This document shows, in pieces, positions 31,295 through 39,289 of a stretch of 64,000 nucleotides of DNA. The stretch is from assembly GCA_007375645.1 (NCBI GenBank), contig VMER01000003.1, positions 121,957 through 185,956 of the forward strand, read 5' to 3'. The DNA comes from Parcubacteria group bacterium LiPW_15 (lineage in GTDB: Bacteria; Patescibacteria; Paceibacteria; UBA6257; 2-01-FULL-56-20). The notes beneath the pieces were generated by a model, which did no database searches, was not told the DNA's origin, and saw only the letters and a program-made list of their open reading frames with translations. Each line of letters begins with the position of its first letter. Within the stretch, counting starts at the first letter, position 1. Position numbers and translations under genes: made by a program.

Positions 31295-33130
31295 ATGTCC
31301 TCTTTCACAAAAAACCTCTTGCTCGCGATATTCGGCCTCTTTACAGTTTCTGTTGTCTTCTCTTCTTTCTTTTCCGCAGAGAACAATCCGGCGAAAGTTA
31401 CCCTAAGCGATCTTTCCGCGAAGATCGAGGCCGGACAGGTAAAGTCCATTTCGGTCCAAGAAAACGACTTGACCGCGATACTTCAGGACGGCAGCAAAGT
31501 TATAACCAAAAAAGAAACCGATCTGGGGATCACGGAAACGTTTAAAAATCTCGGCGTTTCCGCGAACACGCTTCAAAAAGTTAATATCTCCATTGACGAA
31601 GCTAGCGGGTTCTCATATTGGATGGGATTGATATTGCCGACCCTTTTGCCGCTTATCTTCATCGCTTTGATGTTCTACTTTATGTTCCGCCAGGCGAAGG
31701 GAGGAATGAATCAAGCCTTCAGTTTCGGCCGTTCCAATATAAAACTTTCGAATTTCGGCAAAGAACGCGTGACCTTCGAAGATGTCGCCGGACTCAAAGA
31801 AGCGAAAGAAGAATTGATCGAGGTTGTGGATTTCCTCAAAAATCCAAAGAAGTTTTTGGATATCGGCGCGCGGATTCCCCGGGGCATACTACTGGTCGGC
31901 CGTCCGGGAACCGGAAAAACTCTTTTGGCCCGCGCGGTTGCCGGTGAAGCCAACGTTCCATTCTTCACCATCTCCGCATCTGAATTCGTGGAAATGTTCG
32001 TAGGCGTCGGCGCCGCGAGAACCAGAGATGCTTTTATGGTCGCGAAGAAAGCCGGTCCCTCTATATTGTTTATTGACGAGATAGATGCCGTCGGACGCCA
32101 GCGCGGCGCGGGCATGGGCGGAGGAAACGACGAACGGGAACAAACCTTGAACCAGATCCTTGTGGAGCTTGATGGTTTTGACCGCGAAACCCAGGTGATA
32201 GTCTTGGCTGCCACCAATCGCCCGGATATCTTGGACCCTGCACTCCTGCGACCCGGCCGCTTCGACCGCAATGTTGTTTTGGATCTTCCCGACATTAACG
32301 ACCGCGAAGCGATACTCAAGATTCACGCCCGCGGAAAACAAATGGAAAAAGGCGCGGACCTCAGGAAGGTTGCCGCCCGAACCCCGGGCTTTTCGGGCGC
32401 GGATCTTGCGAACCTGATGAACGAAGCGGCTCTGCTTTCCGCCCGTCGCAACAAAAAGATAGTCGGGAACGACGAGCTTCTGGAATCTATTGAAAAAGTT
32501 ATTCTCGGGCCGGAACGAAAGGGCCGAGTTATCTCCGTCAAAGAAAAAGAAGTGACTGCTTACCACGAAGGAGGCCACGCGCTGGTTGCGGCGGCGATAA
32601 AGAATTCCGATCCGGTGCACAAAGTTTCCATCGTCTCTCGCGGCATGGCCGGAGGCTATACTATGAAGCTCCCCATCGAAGAACAGCGTCTTCGGACCAA
32701 AAAACAATTTATGGCCGATCTCGCGATGATGCTCGGCGGATTCGTCGCGGAAAAATTAACCTTTAAAGATGTCTCAACCGGCGCTTCGAACGACCTGAAG
32801 GAAGCCACTTCTCTCGCTCACGACCTGGTCACCAAATACGGCATGAGCGAAAAGCTCGGCCCCATGACTTTCGGCAACACCAACGAAATGATCTTCCTGG
32901 GCCGGGAAATGACCACGGAAAAGAATTATTCCGAAGACGTCGCGAGAAAGATCGACGAGGAGGTTTCTTCGTTCATTGGCCGAGCCTATGAGGCCGCAAC
33001 CGAGATATTAACCTCCAAGAAAAAAGTCCTGGACGCGATAGCCAAGAAACTTATAGAAAAGGAAACCCTGGAACAGGAAGAGTTCGCGGCGCTCCTTAAG
33101 CCGTTCAAAATTAAACTGGTAGAAGTATAA
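31295..33130 (+). CDS. ftsH: ATP-dependent zinc metalloprotease FtsH
   Basis: 611 residues. Two membrane helices (about 6-26 and 107-130) flank an exported domain, followed by the AAA+ module and peptidase. Walker A is GRPGTGKT (about 200-207; normally GPPGTGKT), Walker B ILFIDEIDAVG, and the second region of homology ATNRPDILDPALLRPGRFDR. The zinc site is HEGGH (424-428; normally HEAGH). It degrades damaged membrane proteins and short-lived regulators. The C-terminal tail is short. Confidence 0.94.
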   Translation: MSSFTKNLLLAIFGLFTVSVVFSSFFSAENNPAKVTLSDLSAKIEAGQVKSISVQENDLTAILQDGSKVITKKETDLGITETFKNLGVSANTLQKVNISIDEASGFSYWMGLILPTLLPLIFIALMFYFMFRQAKGGMNQAFSFGRSNIKLSNFGKERVTFEDVAGLKEAKEELIEVVDFLKNPKKFLDIGARIPRGILLVGRPGTGKTLLARAVAGEANVPFFTISASEFVEMFVGVGAARTRDAFMVAKKAGPSILFIDEIDAVGRQRGAGMGGGNDEREQTLNQILVELDGFDRETQVIVLAATNRPDILDPALLRPGRFDRNVVLDLPDINDREAILKIHARGKQMEKGADLRKVAARTPGFSGADLANLMNEAALLSARRNKKIVGNDELLESIEKVILGPERKGRVISVKEKEVTAYHEGGHALVAAAIKNSDPVHKVSIVSRGMAGGYTMKLPIEEQRLRTKKQFMADLAMMLGGFVAEKLTFKDVSTGASNDLKEATSLAHDLVTKYGMSEKLGPMTFGNTNEMIFLGREMTTEKNYSEDVARKIDEEVSSFIGRAYEAATEILTSKKKVLDAIAKKLIEKETLEQEEFAALLKPFKIKLVEV

Positions 33131-33134
33131 GCAG

Positions 33135-33172
33135 ACCAAAAATGGCCCACTCTTGGGTCGTTTTTGGTATTT
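33135..33172 (+). terminator. terminator after ftsH
   Basis: ACCAAAAATGGCCCA pairs with TGGGTCGTTTTTGGT (one mismatch), followed by ATTTTC. Confidence 0.65.
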
Positions 33173-33188
33173 TCATTTTTCCCCGCCC

Positions 33189-33500
33189 TTACTTGGCATA
33201 GGCGGCTTTTATAACTTCAAATTCGTTGCTTAGCGCCGTTTCGATCTTCTCGAGCAAACCCGGAGTCTTCGCGGCGAGCTCTTCCACCGCTGCTTCTAAT
33301 TTATCGGAGTTTGTCGATTCGGACAGGCCCTCCGCGTCTTCCAGCGAAAGGTTAAGAAGAAGCGTCTCGATTATTATTTTGTCGAAATGCTCCAGCAGCT
33401 TGTCCGCCACTTCTTCCGCTTCGCTTTCCGGAAGGTTTATTCCCAAAGACGCCAAGAGTTCCCTTTTTTCTTTTTTCAAAATCAGTTCGGATTTATCCAT
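33189..33500 (-). CDS. small acidic helical protein, possibly DUF5663-like
   Basis: 103 residues, mostly helical, with ELILKKEKRELLASLGINLPESEAEEVADKLL, LEHFDKIIIETLL and a Glu-rich C-terminal half. The general look resembles the DUF5663 helical proteins common in CPR, but this is from memory and not certain. Its start overlaps the end of the giant gene at 33493 by eight bases, so both are on one transcript. Confidence 0.55.
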   Translation of the reverse strand: MDKSELILKKEKRELLASLGINLPESEAEEVADKLLEHFDKIIIETLLLNLSLEDAEGLSESTNSDKLEAAVEELAAKTPGLLEKIETALSNEFEVIKAAYAK

Positions 33501-36500
33501 TTTTGTTGGAATTTTTCTTTATGAACTCGACAATTTTCTTTTCGGAAGCGCCTTTCTTGATAAGTAAGTGTTCCCTACGTAGGTTTGAAAAATGATTGTA
33601 GACGATAATCGAATTCGGCAAATCTCCCGGCGCAAATCCACCTTCTGTAATGGCTTTTTTGACAGTAGCCGCTATTCTTTTTATTTCCTCTGCTCCAATT
33701 ATCATGTCGTCGGGAAAAGATATCTGCGGCAAAGATGGATTTTCTGCGTTGAAAGATTCTTGCTCCTTTATGGCCTCCTGTCGTTTTATCATCCTCTCGC
33801 TTATTTGTTCGATGCGCCCCTTGCCAGCGAGCCAACCGGCTACGTCCCCTAAATATTTTTTATCTACCTCAATCTCTCCGCTCGCAAGGATCCTGGGTTT
33901 CTGCCGGGTCAACCCGCGCATGGATATTTTGAGTCCACGCACGTCCTTAACAACTTCTTTTATCTCCGCGACACTCTTCTCAAAAGAGACTGCGTCTAGG
34001 GCGGTAATTCCCATGTCGTCCGCGACAGAAAGGGATATTCCGGACTCGCTGCGAATCTTTGTAACCAATGCTTGCACCTCATCACTCGTTATAACTTTTT
34101 CACTTTTCAGTCGTTTCACCTCCCTTCTTTCTGCCAGGTCATCCAAAAGCATGCCCCAAAAGCGTCCGCCATAGATTCCACCCCCGATCGAAAGCACGGT
34201 TCCGCCGACAGCCAGGGCAATCTTCTCTGCGACACTCCCCGTCTTTTCACCTGCAACTTCTCGGCCAAGAGCCTTAGAACCCTCTTTGGCAACTACTTCT
34301 CCTGCTTCAACAACCATCTCTTTTGGTGCCTCTGCCGCCGCTTCAGCCGTAGCCGAAACCGCTCCTTCATGCGCTTCGCGGAGCGCCCCTGCGGCCGCTT
34401 CTTTTACCTCTTCCACAACTTCATCGCTCGTCAGATGGCCGATAGCTCCCTCGTAGAAATTATTTTCGCCGGATGCCAGGGTCGCGCCTTCGTTTTTCAT
34501 AAACTCGATGGTTTCCGAGGAAAGAGAGCTACGGACAATGCCGGACAAGTTTTCTATCTGTTTATCGGAAAGCATATCTGCCTTTTCGAGCGCCTCATAT
34601 ATTCTCTCCGCGGGAATAGCAATGTGTTCTCCGGGGCGAAGATTTGCCACACCCACATCCGCCAGATTCTTCTGCAGCCAATCTTCCGCGTAAACCATTT
34701 TTTCCGGCGGGAAGTCATTTACGATTCCCAGTTTTGAAAAATTCGCGACCAGGTCATGGATTCCCTTCCTGGCCACATGAGTCAAACCATCGCCTTGCTG
34801 GACCTCAACCGCAAAATCCCGGCGCATAATTTCTCCGAGCATTTCGCCGACATTCTTTTTCGCCATCGCGTTCGCGGCCGCAAAACTTTTCTCCACGGCT
34901 CCGTTCGCTTCCGGGCCCAAGACCGCAACCGCCGCTACGCCTTTCTCCGCAGTCGCACCCGCTTTTTCTTCGGCAACTATGGCCGCTCCTTTTTTCACCG
35001 CGCTCTCCACCGCATCGCTTTCCGCGCCAATGTGGTCCGAAATAAATCCGGTAATAGCGCCTCCGATCGCACCGCCAAAAGCGCCGATGACCGCCCCGCG
35101 CAGAGCCGCACCGCCCAGCTTCTTCCACTCCGCCGGTCCGCGTTCAAGCGTTATGCCTTTTATCAATTTTTTGATATCTTTCTTTTCTGTTTTACTGATG
35201 TCCTCCGCGTTTTTCTCTGCGATCTTCAATATTGCGACAATCTTATCCTTACCCTCCAATCCCGCGGTTTCTTTTTTGGCATCCAAAAGAGTCTTGGCCG
35301 CGCGCAGTTCTTCCGCGACCACAGCAAGTTCCTCTTCATCTCCGGAGATTTTCTTTTTTTCGTACAGATCGTTTATTTTCGCGTAGACCAAAGCCTTCTC
35401 CTCGTCGGTCTCCGCCGCATCAAACTGGTCGATCACGCTCCCCGCCCGAAACTTCCTCTTTTCTTCCCAAAGTTCTTTTCCGAATCCGACAGCCGCTCCG
35501 GCCACGGCTCCCGCCGCTATCCCGACCGCCAAATTGCTTCCCAGGGCGTAACGAAAAGATTTTTTGATAAGCATTCTCGCCGCTCCGCCGGAAACTACGC
35601 CACCCGCAAGCGACATCCAACCGCCTTTTTCGGTTATATATTTTTTTATTTTGGCGGTAAACCTGCTCGTGGATTCCTCGGTTTGAAGTTCTTTTGCGAG
35701 ATTCTCTTTTTCTTCCTCGCTCGCGGCGGGAATCGCCGCTTCCACCGCGGCCGCTACCGCCACCGGGTCAGCCAAAACCTTCTCGGCCTCTTCGGCCGCA
35801 ACTTCCGCTATTTCTGTTGGGGCGAGTTCTTTTCCTTCGCTTGGCTCCGCTTCCGATTCCGTAACTTCGCCGTGCGGCGCTGCTTTTATCCCGTGAAGAT
35901 TCGGCCACGCCTCAACCATCTTGTTCGAATGATCGATAAAATCCTTGAACTTTTTTGTGCCAAATTTTTTTCTTTTTTCCTCCTCGGACAAACTAGGCGA
36001 AAGTAATTCTTTTTGCGCCTCCTCGATGTCTCGCAATAGAGTTCTGACCGCATTTTCAAATCCCGGCCATTTATTCTGCCCTTTTAGTTCTTCTAATCTC
36101 GTTCGCAGGTTTTCCGCCTGCTCGGTTATTTTGCCTAAATCCGCACCCCTCCATTCGGCCTCCTCGGCTTTTTTCTTTTCAATTCTTGCGAAGGTATCTC
36201 CGATTACGCCGTATTTATTTCGATAGGCATCGGCCTTCTCCGGATTTTCCAAAACAAATTTTTCCCAGGCGGCGCGAGAAACCGGGCCAAAGGTCGCGCT
36301 CCACTCGTCAGGTTCGGGGCTTATATTCCCGACTGCACGCTGAGTGGCTTTGGTTATTTCATCCTTGAGCGCAGCAATTGCCGGATCTTCCGCCGGATTT
36401 TCATATAGTTTGACCTCGGTTGGCTTTGCGCCAGTCTCCGCAGCCTTAGCTTTGTCGTCAGCAATTTCCGGCACCGCGCTCTTTCCTTCCGCTCTATCAA

Positions 36501-37251
36501 GCGCCTCTGTGATTGCTCCGAATTTGCCACGATAAGCCGCCGCCTTCTCCGGATTTTCCGAAACAAATTTATCCCAGGCAGTGCGCGATGCGGGGCCGAT
36601 GGCGGCGTTCCACTCCTCGGCTGTCGGGTTTATTTTCCCGATCGTTCGTTTGACGGAGTTGGTTATTTCGAGCTTCAGCGCGATAACCGCCGGATCTTCC
36701 GACGGATTTTCATATATCTTGCCTGCCTCTTCTTTTTTTTCTTTTTTCTTGACCTCTATGACCGGTTTGAAAATAATCGGCTTCGGGGCCTCCTCTGCGA
36801 CCGGCTCCGTCGCCGACTCTCGTTCAAGCTCGATCGCGTACAAATCGGGATGCTTCCCGAGAGAAAGTTCTTTGATGAGGGACAAGATTCTGTCCCTGTT
36901 TTTATAAATTTCATCTTTTTCGTCTCCGTTGTTCAAGCACTCGAAAAGAACCGGAGACTCAATACGAAAAACAGTTGCCGCTTGTTCTGCGGGCGGCAGA
37001 TCGTTCTTCCACTCCAAAATGTCATGATAGTTATCGCTCCTAACTTCGTATTGTTCCTCCTTGCCGGTCTCCGCGTCTTTTTCCGCCTCCATCCCCACAT
37101 ATTCGATCTTGAACTCATCGGGGTCCAAGTGCAGGGCCTCGCGAAGATAATTATTCAGCGGGTCGCTATACCGCTTCTCGCTTTCGGGGCTGGTTTGCTC
37201 TGTTTTCGCCGCGGATGGCTGAACATCCGGTCCTTGGTTTTCGGTGGTCAT
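33493..37251 (-). CDS. giant (1252-residue) membrane-associated hypothetical protein
   Basis: The first 350 residues are acidic and hold two tandem repeats, from YENPSEDPAVIALKLEI and YENPAEDPAIAALKDEI to about NPEKAAAYRGKFG and NPEKADAYRNKYG (each about 75 residues). Glycine-zipper-like hydrophobic segments lie near 545-600 and 720-750, and a third near 1050. In between, VEVQQGDGLTHVARKGIHDL with LRPGEHIAIPAERIYEAL resembles a degenerate LysM unit. Much of the rest is Glu/Ala/Lys-rich helix. No enzymatic motif was found. It could be a large surface or inner-membrane scaffold; function unknown. Its length is exceptional for such a compact genome. Confidence 0.7.
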   Translation of the reverse strand: MTTENQGPDVQPSAAKTEQTSPESEKRYSDPLNNYLREALHLDPDEFKIEYVGMEAEKDAETGKEEQYEVRSDNYHDILEWKNDLPPAEQAATVFRIESPVLFECLNNGDEKDEIYKNRDRILSLIKELSLGKHPDLYAIELERESATEPVAEEAPKPIIFKPVIEVKKKEKKEEAGKIYENPSEDPAVIALKLEITNSVKRTIGKINPTAEEWNAAIGPASRTAWDKFVSENPEKAAAYRGKFGAITEALDRAEGKSAVPEIADDKAKAAETGAKPTEVKLYENPAEDPAIAALKDEITKATQRAVGNISPEPDEWSATFGPVSRAAWEKFVLENPEKADAYRNKYGVIGDTFARIEKKKAEEAEWRGADLGKITEQAENLRTRLEELKGQNKWPGFENAVRTLLRDIEEAQKELLSPSLSEEEKRKKFGTKKFKDFIDHSNKMVEAWPNLHGIKAAPHGEVTESEAEPSEGKELAPTEIAEVAAEEAEKVLADPVAVAAAVEAAIPAASEEEKENLAKELQTEESTSRFTAKIKKYITEKGGWMSLAGGVVSGGAARMLIKKSFRYALGSNLAVGIAAGAVAGAAVGFGKELWEEKRKFRAGSVIDQFDAAETDEEKALVYAKINDLYEKKKISGDEEELAVVAEELRAAKTLLDAKKETAGLEGKDKIVAILKIAEKNAEDISKTEKKDIKKLIKGITLERGPAEWKKLGGAALRGAVIGAFGGAIGGAITGFISDHIGAESDAVESAVKKGAAIVAEEKAGATAEKGVAAVAVLGPEANGAVEKSFAAANAMAKKNVGEMLGEIMRRDFAVEVQQGDGLTHVARKGIHDLVANFSKLGIVNDFPPEKMVYAEDWLQKNLADVGVANLRPGEHIAIPAERIYEALEKADMLSDKQIENLSGIVRSSLSSETIEFMKNEGATLASGENNFYEGAIGHLTSDEVVEEVKEAAAGALREAHEGAVSATAEAAAEAPKEMVVEAGEVVAKEGSKALGREVAGEKTGSVAEKIALAVGGTVLSIGGGIYGGRFWGMLLDDLAERREVKRLKSEKVITSDEVQALVTKIRSESGISLSVADDMGITALDAVSFEKSVAEIKEVVKDVRGLKISMRGLTRQKPRILASGEIEVDKKYLGDVAGWLAGKGRIEQISERMIKRQEAIKEQESFNAENPSLPQISFPDDMIIGAEEIKRIAATVKKAITEGGFAPGDLPNSIIVYNHFSNLRREHLLIKKGASEKKIVEFIKKNSNKNG

Positions 37252-37344
37252 TGTTAATATTATGTTCCGCCCCTTCTAAAAAATAAAGCCCGATGCTCGC
37301 CCCAGAATAATATTGGGCGATTTTCTACGACGCCCGGGAAATGG

Positions 37345-37373
37345 TTGACAGAATCCCACAAGCGCACTACCCT
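37345..37373 (+). promoter_or_regulatory. promoter of the structured RNA candidate
   Basis: TTGACA (37345-37350), 17-base spacer, TACCCT (37368-37373). The -10 hexamer deviates from consensus, but the same TACCCT precedes the helicase start at 50614. Confidence 0.5.
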
Positions 37374-37379
37374 AACGAT

Positions 37380-37570
37380 GGTCGAAGGCGTAGGTGTCTC
37401 CAATTAGGCACCGACCTGGAGGCTGCGGACACGCAGTGGAGATCGCTTTCACGGGAAGTTCGGTCCTTCCGGAAACTTCCGCGGCCGGTACACGGCCGAG
37501 CCCGTACATGCGCGCGGGTGAGCACAAGGCGACTACTGAGCCACAGGGCAAGGTAGTCGCCATTTTTAAT
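37380..37570 (+). ncRNA. candidate structured small RNA (about 190 nt)
   Basis: The segment has a promoter in front, no credible reading frame, and a chain of hairpins: GGTCG...CGACC enclosing GGTGTCT/AGGCACC (37380-37417), CTGCG/CGCAG, GGAAGTT/AACTTCC with an inner TCC/GGA (37459-37483), CGGCC/GGCCG, and a final 9-bp stem GGCGACTAC/GTAGTCGCC (37528-37561) followed by ATTTTT, a good terminator. It does not match tmRNA, RNase P RNA, SRP RNA or 6S RNA as far as I can recognise by eye. Located between the giant gene and def. Confidence 0.5.
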
Positions 37571-37610
37571 TCAAAAATTACGGCTCCTCTTTTTGATATA
37601 CTGAACATAA

Positions 37611-38135
37611 ATGATTATTAGAAACGCTACCCAGGTTGGAAATCCGATAATTCGGAAACGCTCAAAACCGATAAGAATGGTTAAGTCCGCCGAAACAAGG
37701 AAGTTGGTAAAAAATCTTACCGATTCCATGCGCTATCACGATCTTGTCGGCATGGCGGCACCGCAAATCGGCGTTAATCTAAGGGTATTTGTAACCGAGG
37801 TTAGAAAAACCAAAACAAGGAATCCGAAGTTGGTAGACCCACTGAGAGTCTTTATCAATCCAAGAATAGTTCGCTTTTCAAACAAAAAGGCTTTGATATG
37901 GGAGGGGTGCGGAAGCGTGGCTCGTTCTAATCTGTTCAGTATTGTGAGGAGGCCGGCAGAAGTGACCGTTGTAGCCCTTGATCAAAAGGGAAACAAATTC
38001 AGGTTAAGCGCGAAAGGATTATTGGCCCGCATCATTCAGCACGAGACAGACCACCTAGATGGAAGGGTGTTCCTCGATAGGATTTCTGATACCAAAACCC
38101 TCATGAGCAGAGAGGAATACGTTAAGAAAGCTTAG
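37611..38135 (+). CDS. def: peptide deformylase
   Basis: 174 residues. The three deformylase motifs are present: GMAAPQIG (47-54), EGCGS with the metal ligand Cys100 (usually EGCLS), and HETDH (144-148). It removes the formyl group from new proteins. Motif 2 has Gly in place of Leu. A TATACT box (37598-37603) lies 7 bases before the ATG, a leaderless start typical of this genome. The basic N-terminal extension is short. Confidence 0.9.
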   Translation: MIIRNATQVGNPIIRKRSKPIRMVKSAETRKLVKNLTDSMRYHDLVGMAAPQIGVNLRVFVTEVRKTKTRNPKLVDPLRVFINPRIVRFSNKKALIWEGCGSVARSNLFSIVRRPAEVTVVALDQKGNKFRLSAKGLLARIIQHETDHLDGRVFLDRISDTKTLMSREEYVKKA

Positions 38136-38262
38136 TGCGCGCGCCAGGAATCGAACGTCGCTCCACTCCCTCACAACCTCTCGGTTTTGAGTAATTTCCT
38201 ATACGGAGAAACCCCCGTTTCTCCGACCCTCTTCCCGTTCGAGTCCCGACTCATGGCAAAAA
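38136..38262. pseudogene. fragments of tRNA 3' ends
   Basis: TGCGCGCGCCAGG and the following bases (38137-38157) repeat the T arm and acceptor of tRNA-Ile (38292-38312) with one change in about 20. Further on, CCCGTTCGAGTCCCGAC (38234-38250) looks like a T arm on the plus strand but does not pair. Between them lies a perfect CGGAGAAAC/GTTTCTCCG hairpin (38196-38217). No complete tRNA can be folded. Confidence 0.5.
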
Positions 38263-38286
38263 AATGACGACCCAAGTCGTCATTTT
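38261..38286. terminator. bidirectional terminator
   Basis: AAAATGACGAC/GTCGTCATTTT with CCAA loop; separates def from tRNA-Ile. Confidence 0.8.
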
Positions 38287-38291
38287 ATTTG

Positions 38292-38363
38292 TGCGCGCGC
38301 CAGGACTCGAACCTGGAACCGGACGTGTATAAGACGTCTGCTCTACCGTTGAGCTACGCGCGC
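38292..38363 (-). tRNA. tRNA-Ile(UAU)
   Basis: 72 nt, acceptor GCGCGCG/CGCGCGC, D stem GCTC/GAGC, anticodon stem GACGT/ACGTC with loop CTTATAC, T arm CCAGG/CCTGG, discriminator A. The anticodon reads UAU, which decodes AUA directly. Most bacteria use a CAU tRNA modified by TilS. CCA is not encoded. Confidence 0.88.
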
Positions 38364-38423
38364 ATTCGGTTTCAGCTCACTGCCAATTATAAGCTCGGTC
38401 CCTAATCCGCTGCAACCTTCAAT

Positions 38424-39005
38424 TTATTTCAGCTTATCGAACCGGGCCATTGCCGCCATCGCTGATTGGTTAAAAGAGTTTACCGCGGTAACCTCCGCGT
38501 TTATTTTGTCCACCAACTGGGAAACTTCTGCTTGGGAGTGCCAGGTACCGGCAAATTTTTCGCGCAACACGGAAACCAGCTGATAGGTGTAGTCGCTGTA
38601 GTTGATGAGCCTTGAAAGCAACGCGAGCCTGTTGGAAACAGATTCCACGACCGCCTGCTTCGCCTCTTCTCCTCCGAGTTTCGGTAGCGCGGAAGTCATT
38701 ATCTGAAGTTCTGCGGAAAGTTCCACGGCTTTGGCGCGCATTTCCTCCGTTCGTTTCGCAACGCCGATAACTTTTTCCAAAGCGCCCGAATAATTCCAAT
38801 TCTTATCCAGCTCGTTCACAACCAAAAGCTCGTCTTTGATTTGAGTTGAAATACTTACTATCTCCTGTGAAATATCCGCGCCCCTCAAACGGGCTGTCTC
38901 AAAATCCTTGGGAGTCGCGGAAGCAAAAGCAATTATCTTATAGATTGCGTATCCTCCGAACAGTATCGCCGCGAAAATAACGTAGATTTTGCCTTTTTTC
39001 GTCAT
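38424..39005 (-). CDS. single-span membrane protein with coiled coil
   Basis: 193 residues. One N-terminal membrane helix (about 7-28), then a long helical exported or cytosolic part with heptad-like spacing (ISQEIVSISTQIKDELLVVNEL, KRTEEMRAKAVELSAELQ). The layout resembles four-helix-bundle sensor or chemoreceptor-like domains, but no signalling module is attached. No known family recognised; monocistronic. Confidence 0.55.
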   Translation of the reverse strand: MTKKGKIYVIFAAILFGGYAIYKIIAFASATPKDFETARLRGADISQEIVSISTQIKDELLVVNELDKNWNYSGALEKVIGVAKRTEEMRAKAVELSAELQIMTSALPKLGGEEAKQAVVESVSNRLALLSRLINYSDYTYQLVSVLREKFAGTWHSQAEVSQLVDKINAEVTAVNSFNQSAMAAMARFDKLK

Positions 39006-39134
39006 ATTATTCGTTGATGTATTCTACCCTCGGCCGGAGGGTGAAAGCAAGTGCTTTTTATGTTGCGCGCCGGCCGCCGGCATATTAAGATAATGAACGA
39101 CTCTGGCGCCTCTATTTATTAGAGGCCCGAGCCC

Positions 39135-39205
39135 GCGGGTGTCGTATAATGGCAATACCTCAGCTTTCCAAGCTGAAGCCAGGGGTTCGATTCCCCTCAC
39201 CCGCT
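39135..39205 (+). tRNA. tRNA-Gly(UCC)
   Basis: 71 nt, acceptor GCGGGTG/CACCCGC, anticodon stem TCAGC/GCTGA with loop TTTCCAA, T arm AGGGG/CCCCT, discriminator U as usual for Gly. CCA is not encoded. Confidence 0.93.
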
Positions 39206-39289
39206 CAAAAAATACTCGCTCTCGCGCACCATTTCCCGCGGCCTGTTAACAACCTGTGGAATACTTTTTTAGGAAACCTTAATTTTCGC

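Noticed and set aside
34756..36006. 416-codon plus-strand frame opposite the giant protein.
   Set aside because: Arg/Phe-rich antisense-like composition, no start signals; the minus-strand gene has repeats and a continuous fold-like composition.
37341..37556. 71-codon frame overlapping the structured RNA candidate.
   Set aside because: Its start lies inside the -35 region of the predicted promoter, and the amino-acid composition is that of folded GC-rich RNA.
37380..37570. tmRNA, RNase P, SRP or 6S RNA.
   Set aside because: None of the conserved cores of these RNAs (tRNA-like ends with tag frame, GAGGAAAGTCC, the SRP GGAAG loop, or one long hairpin) is present.
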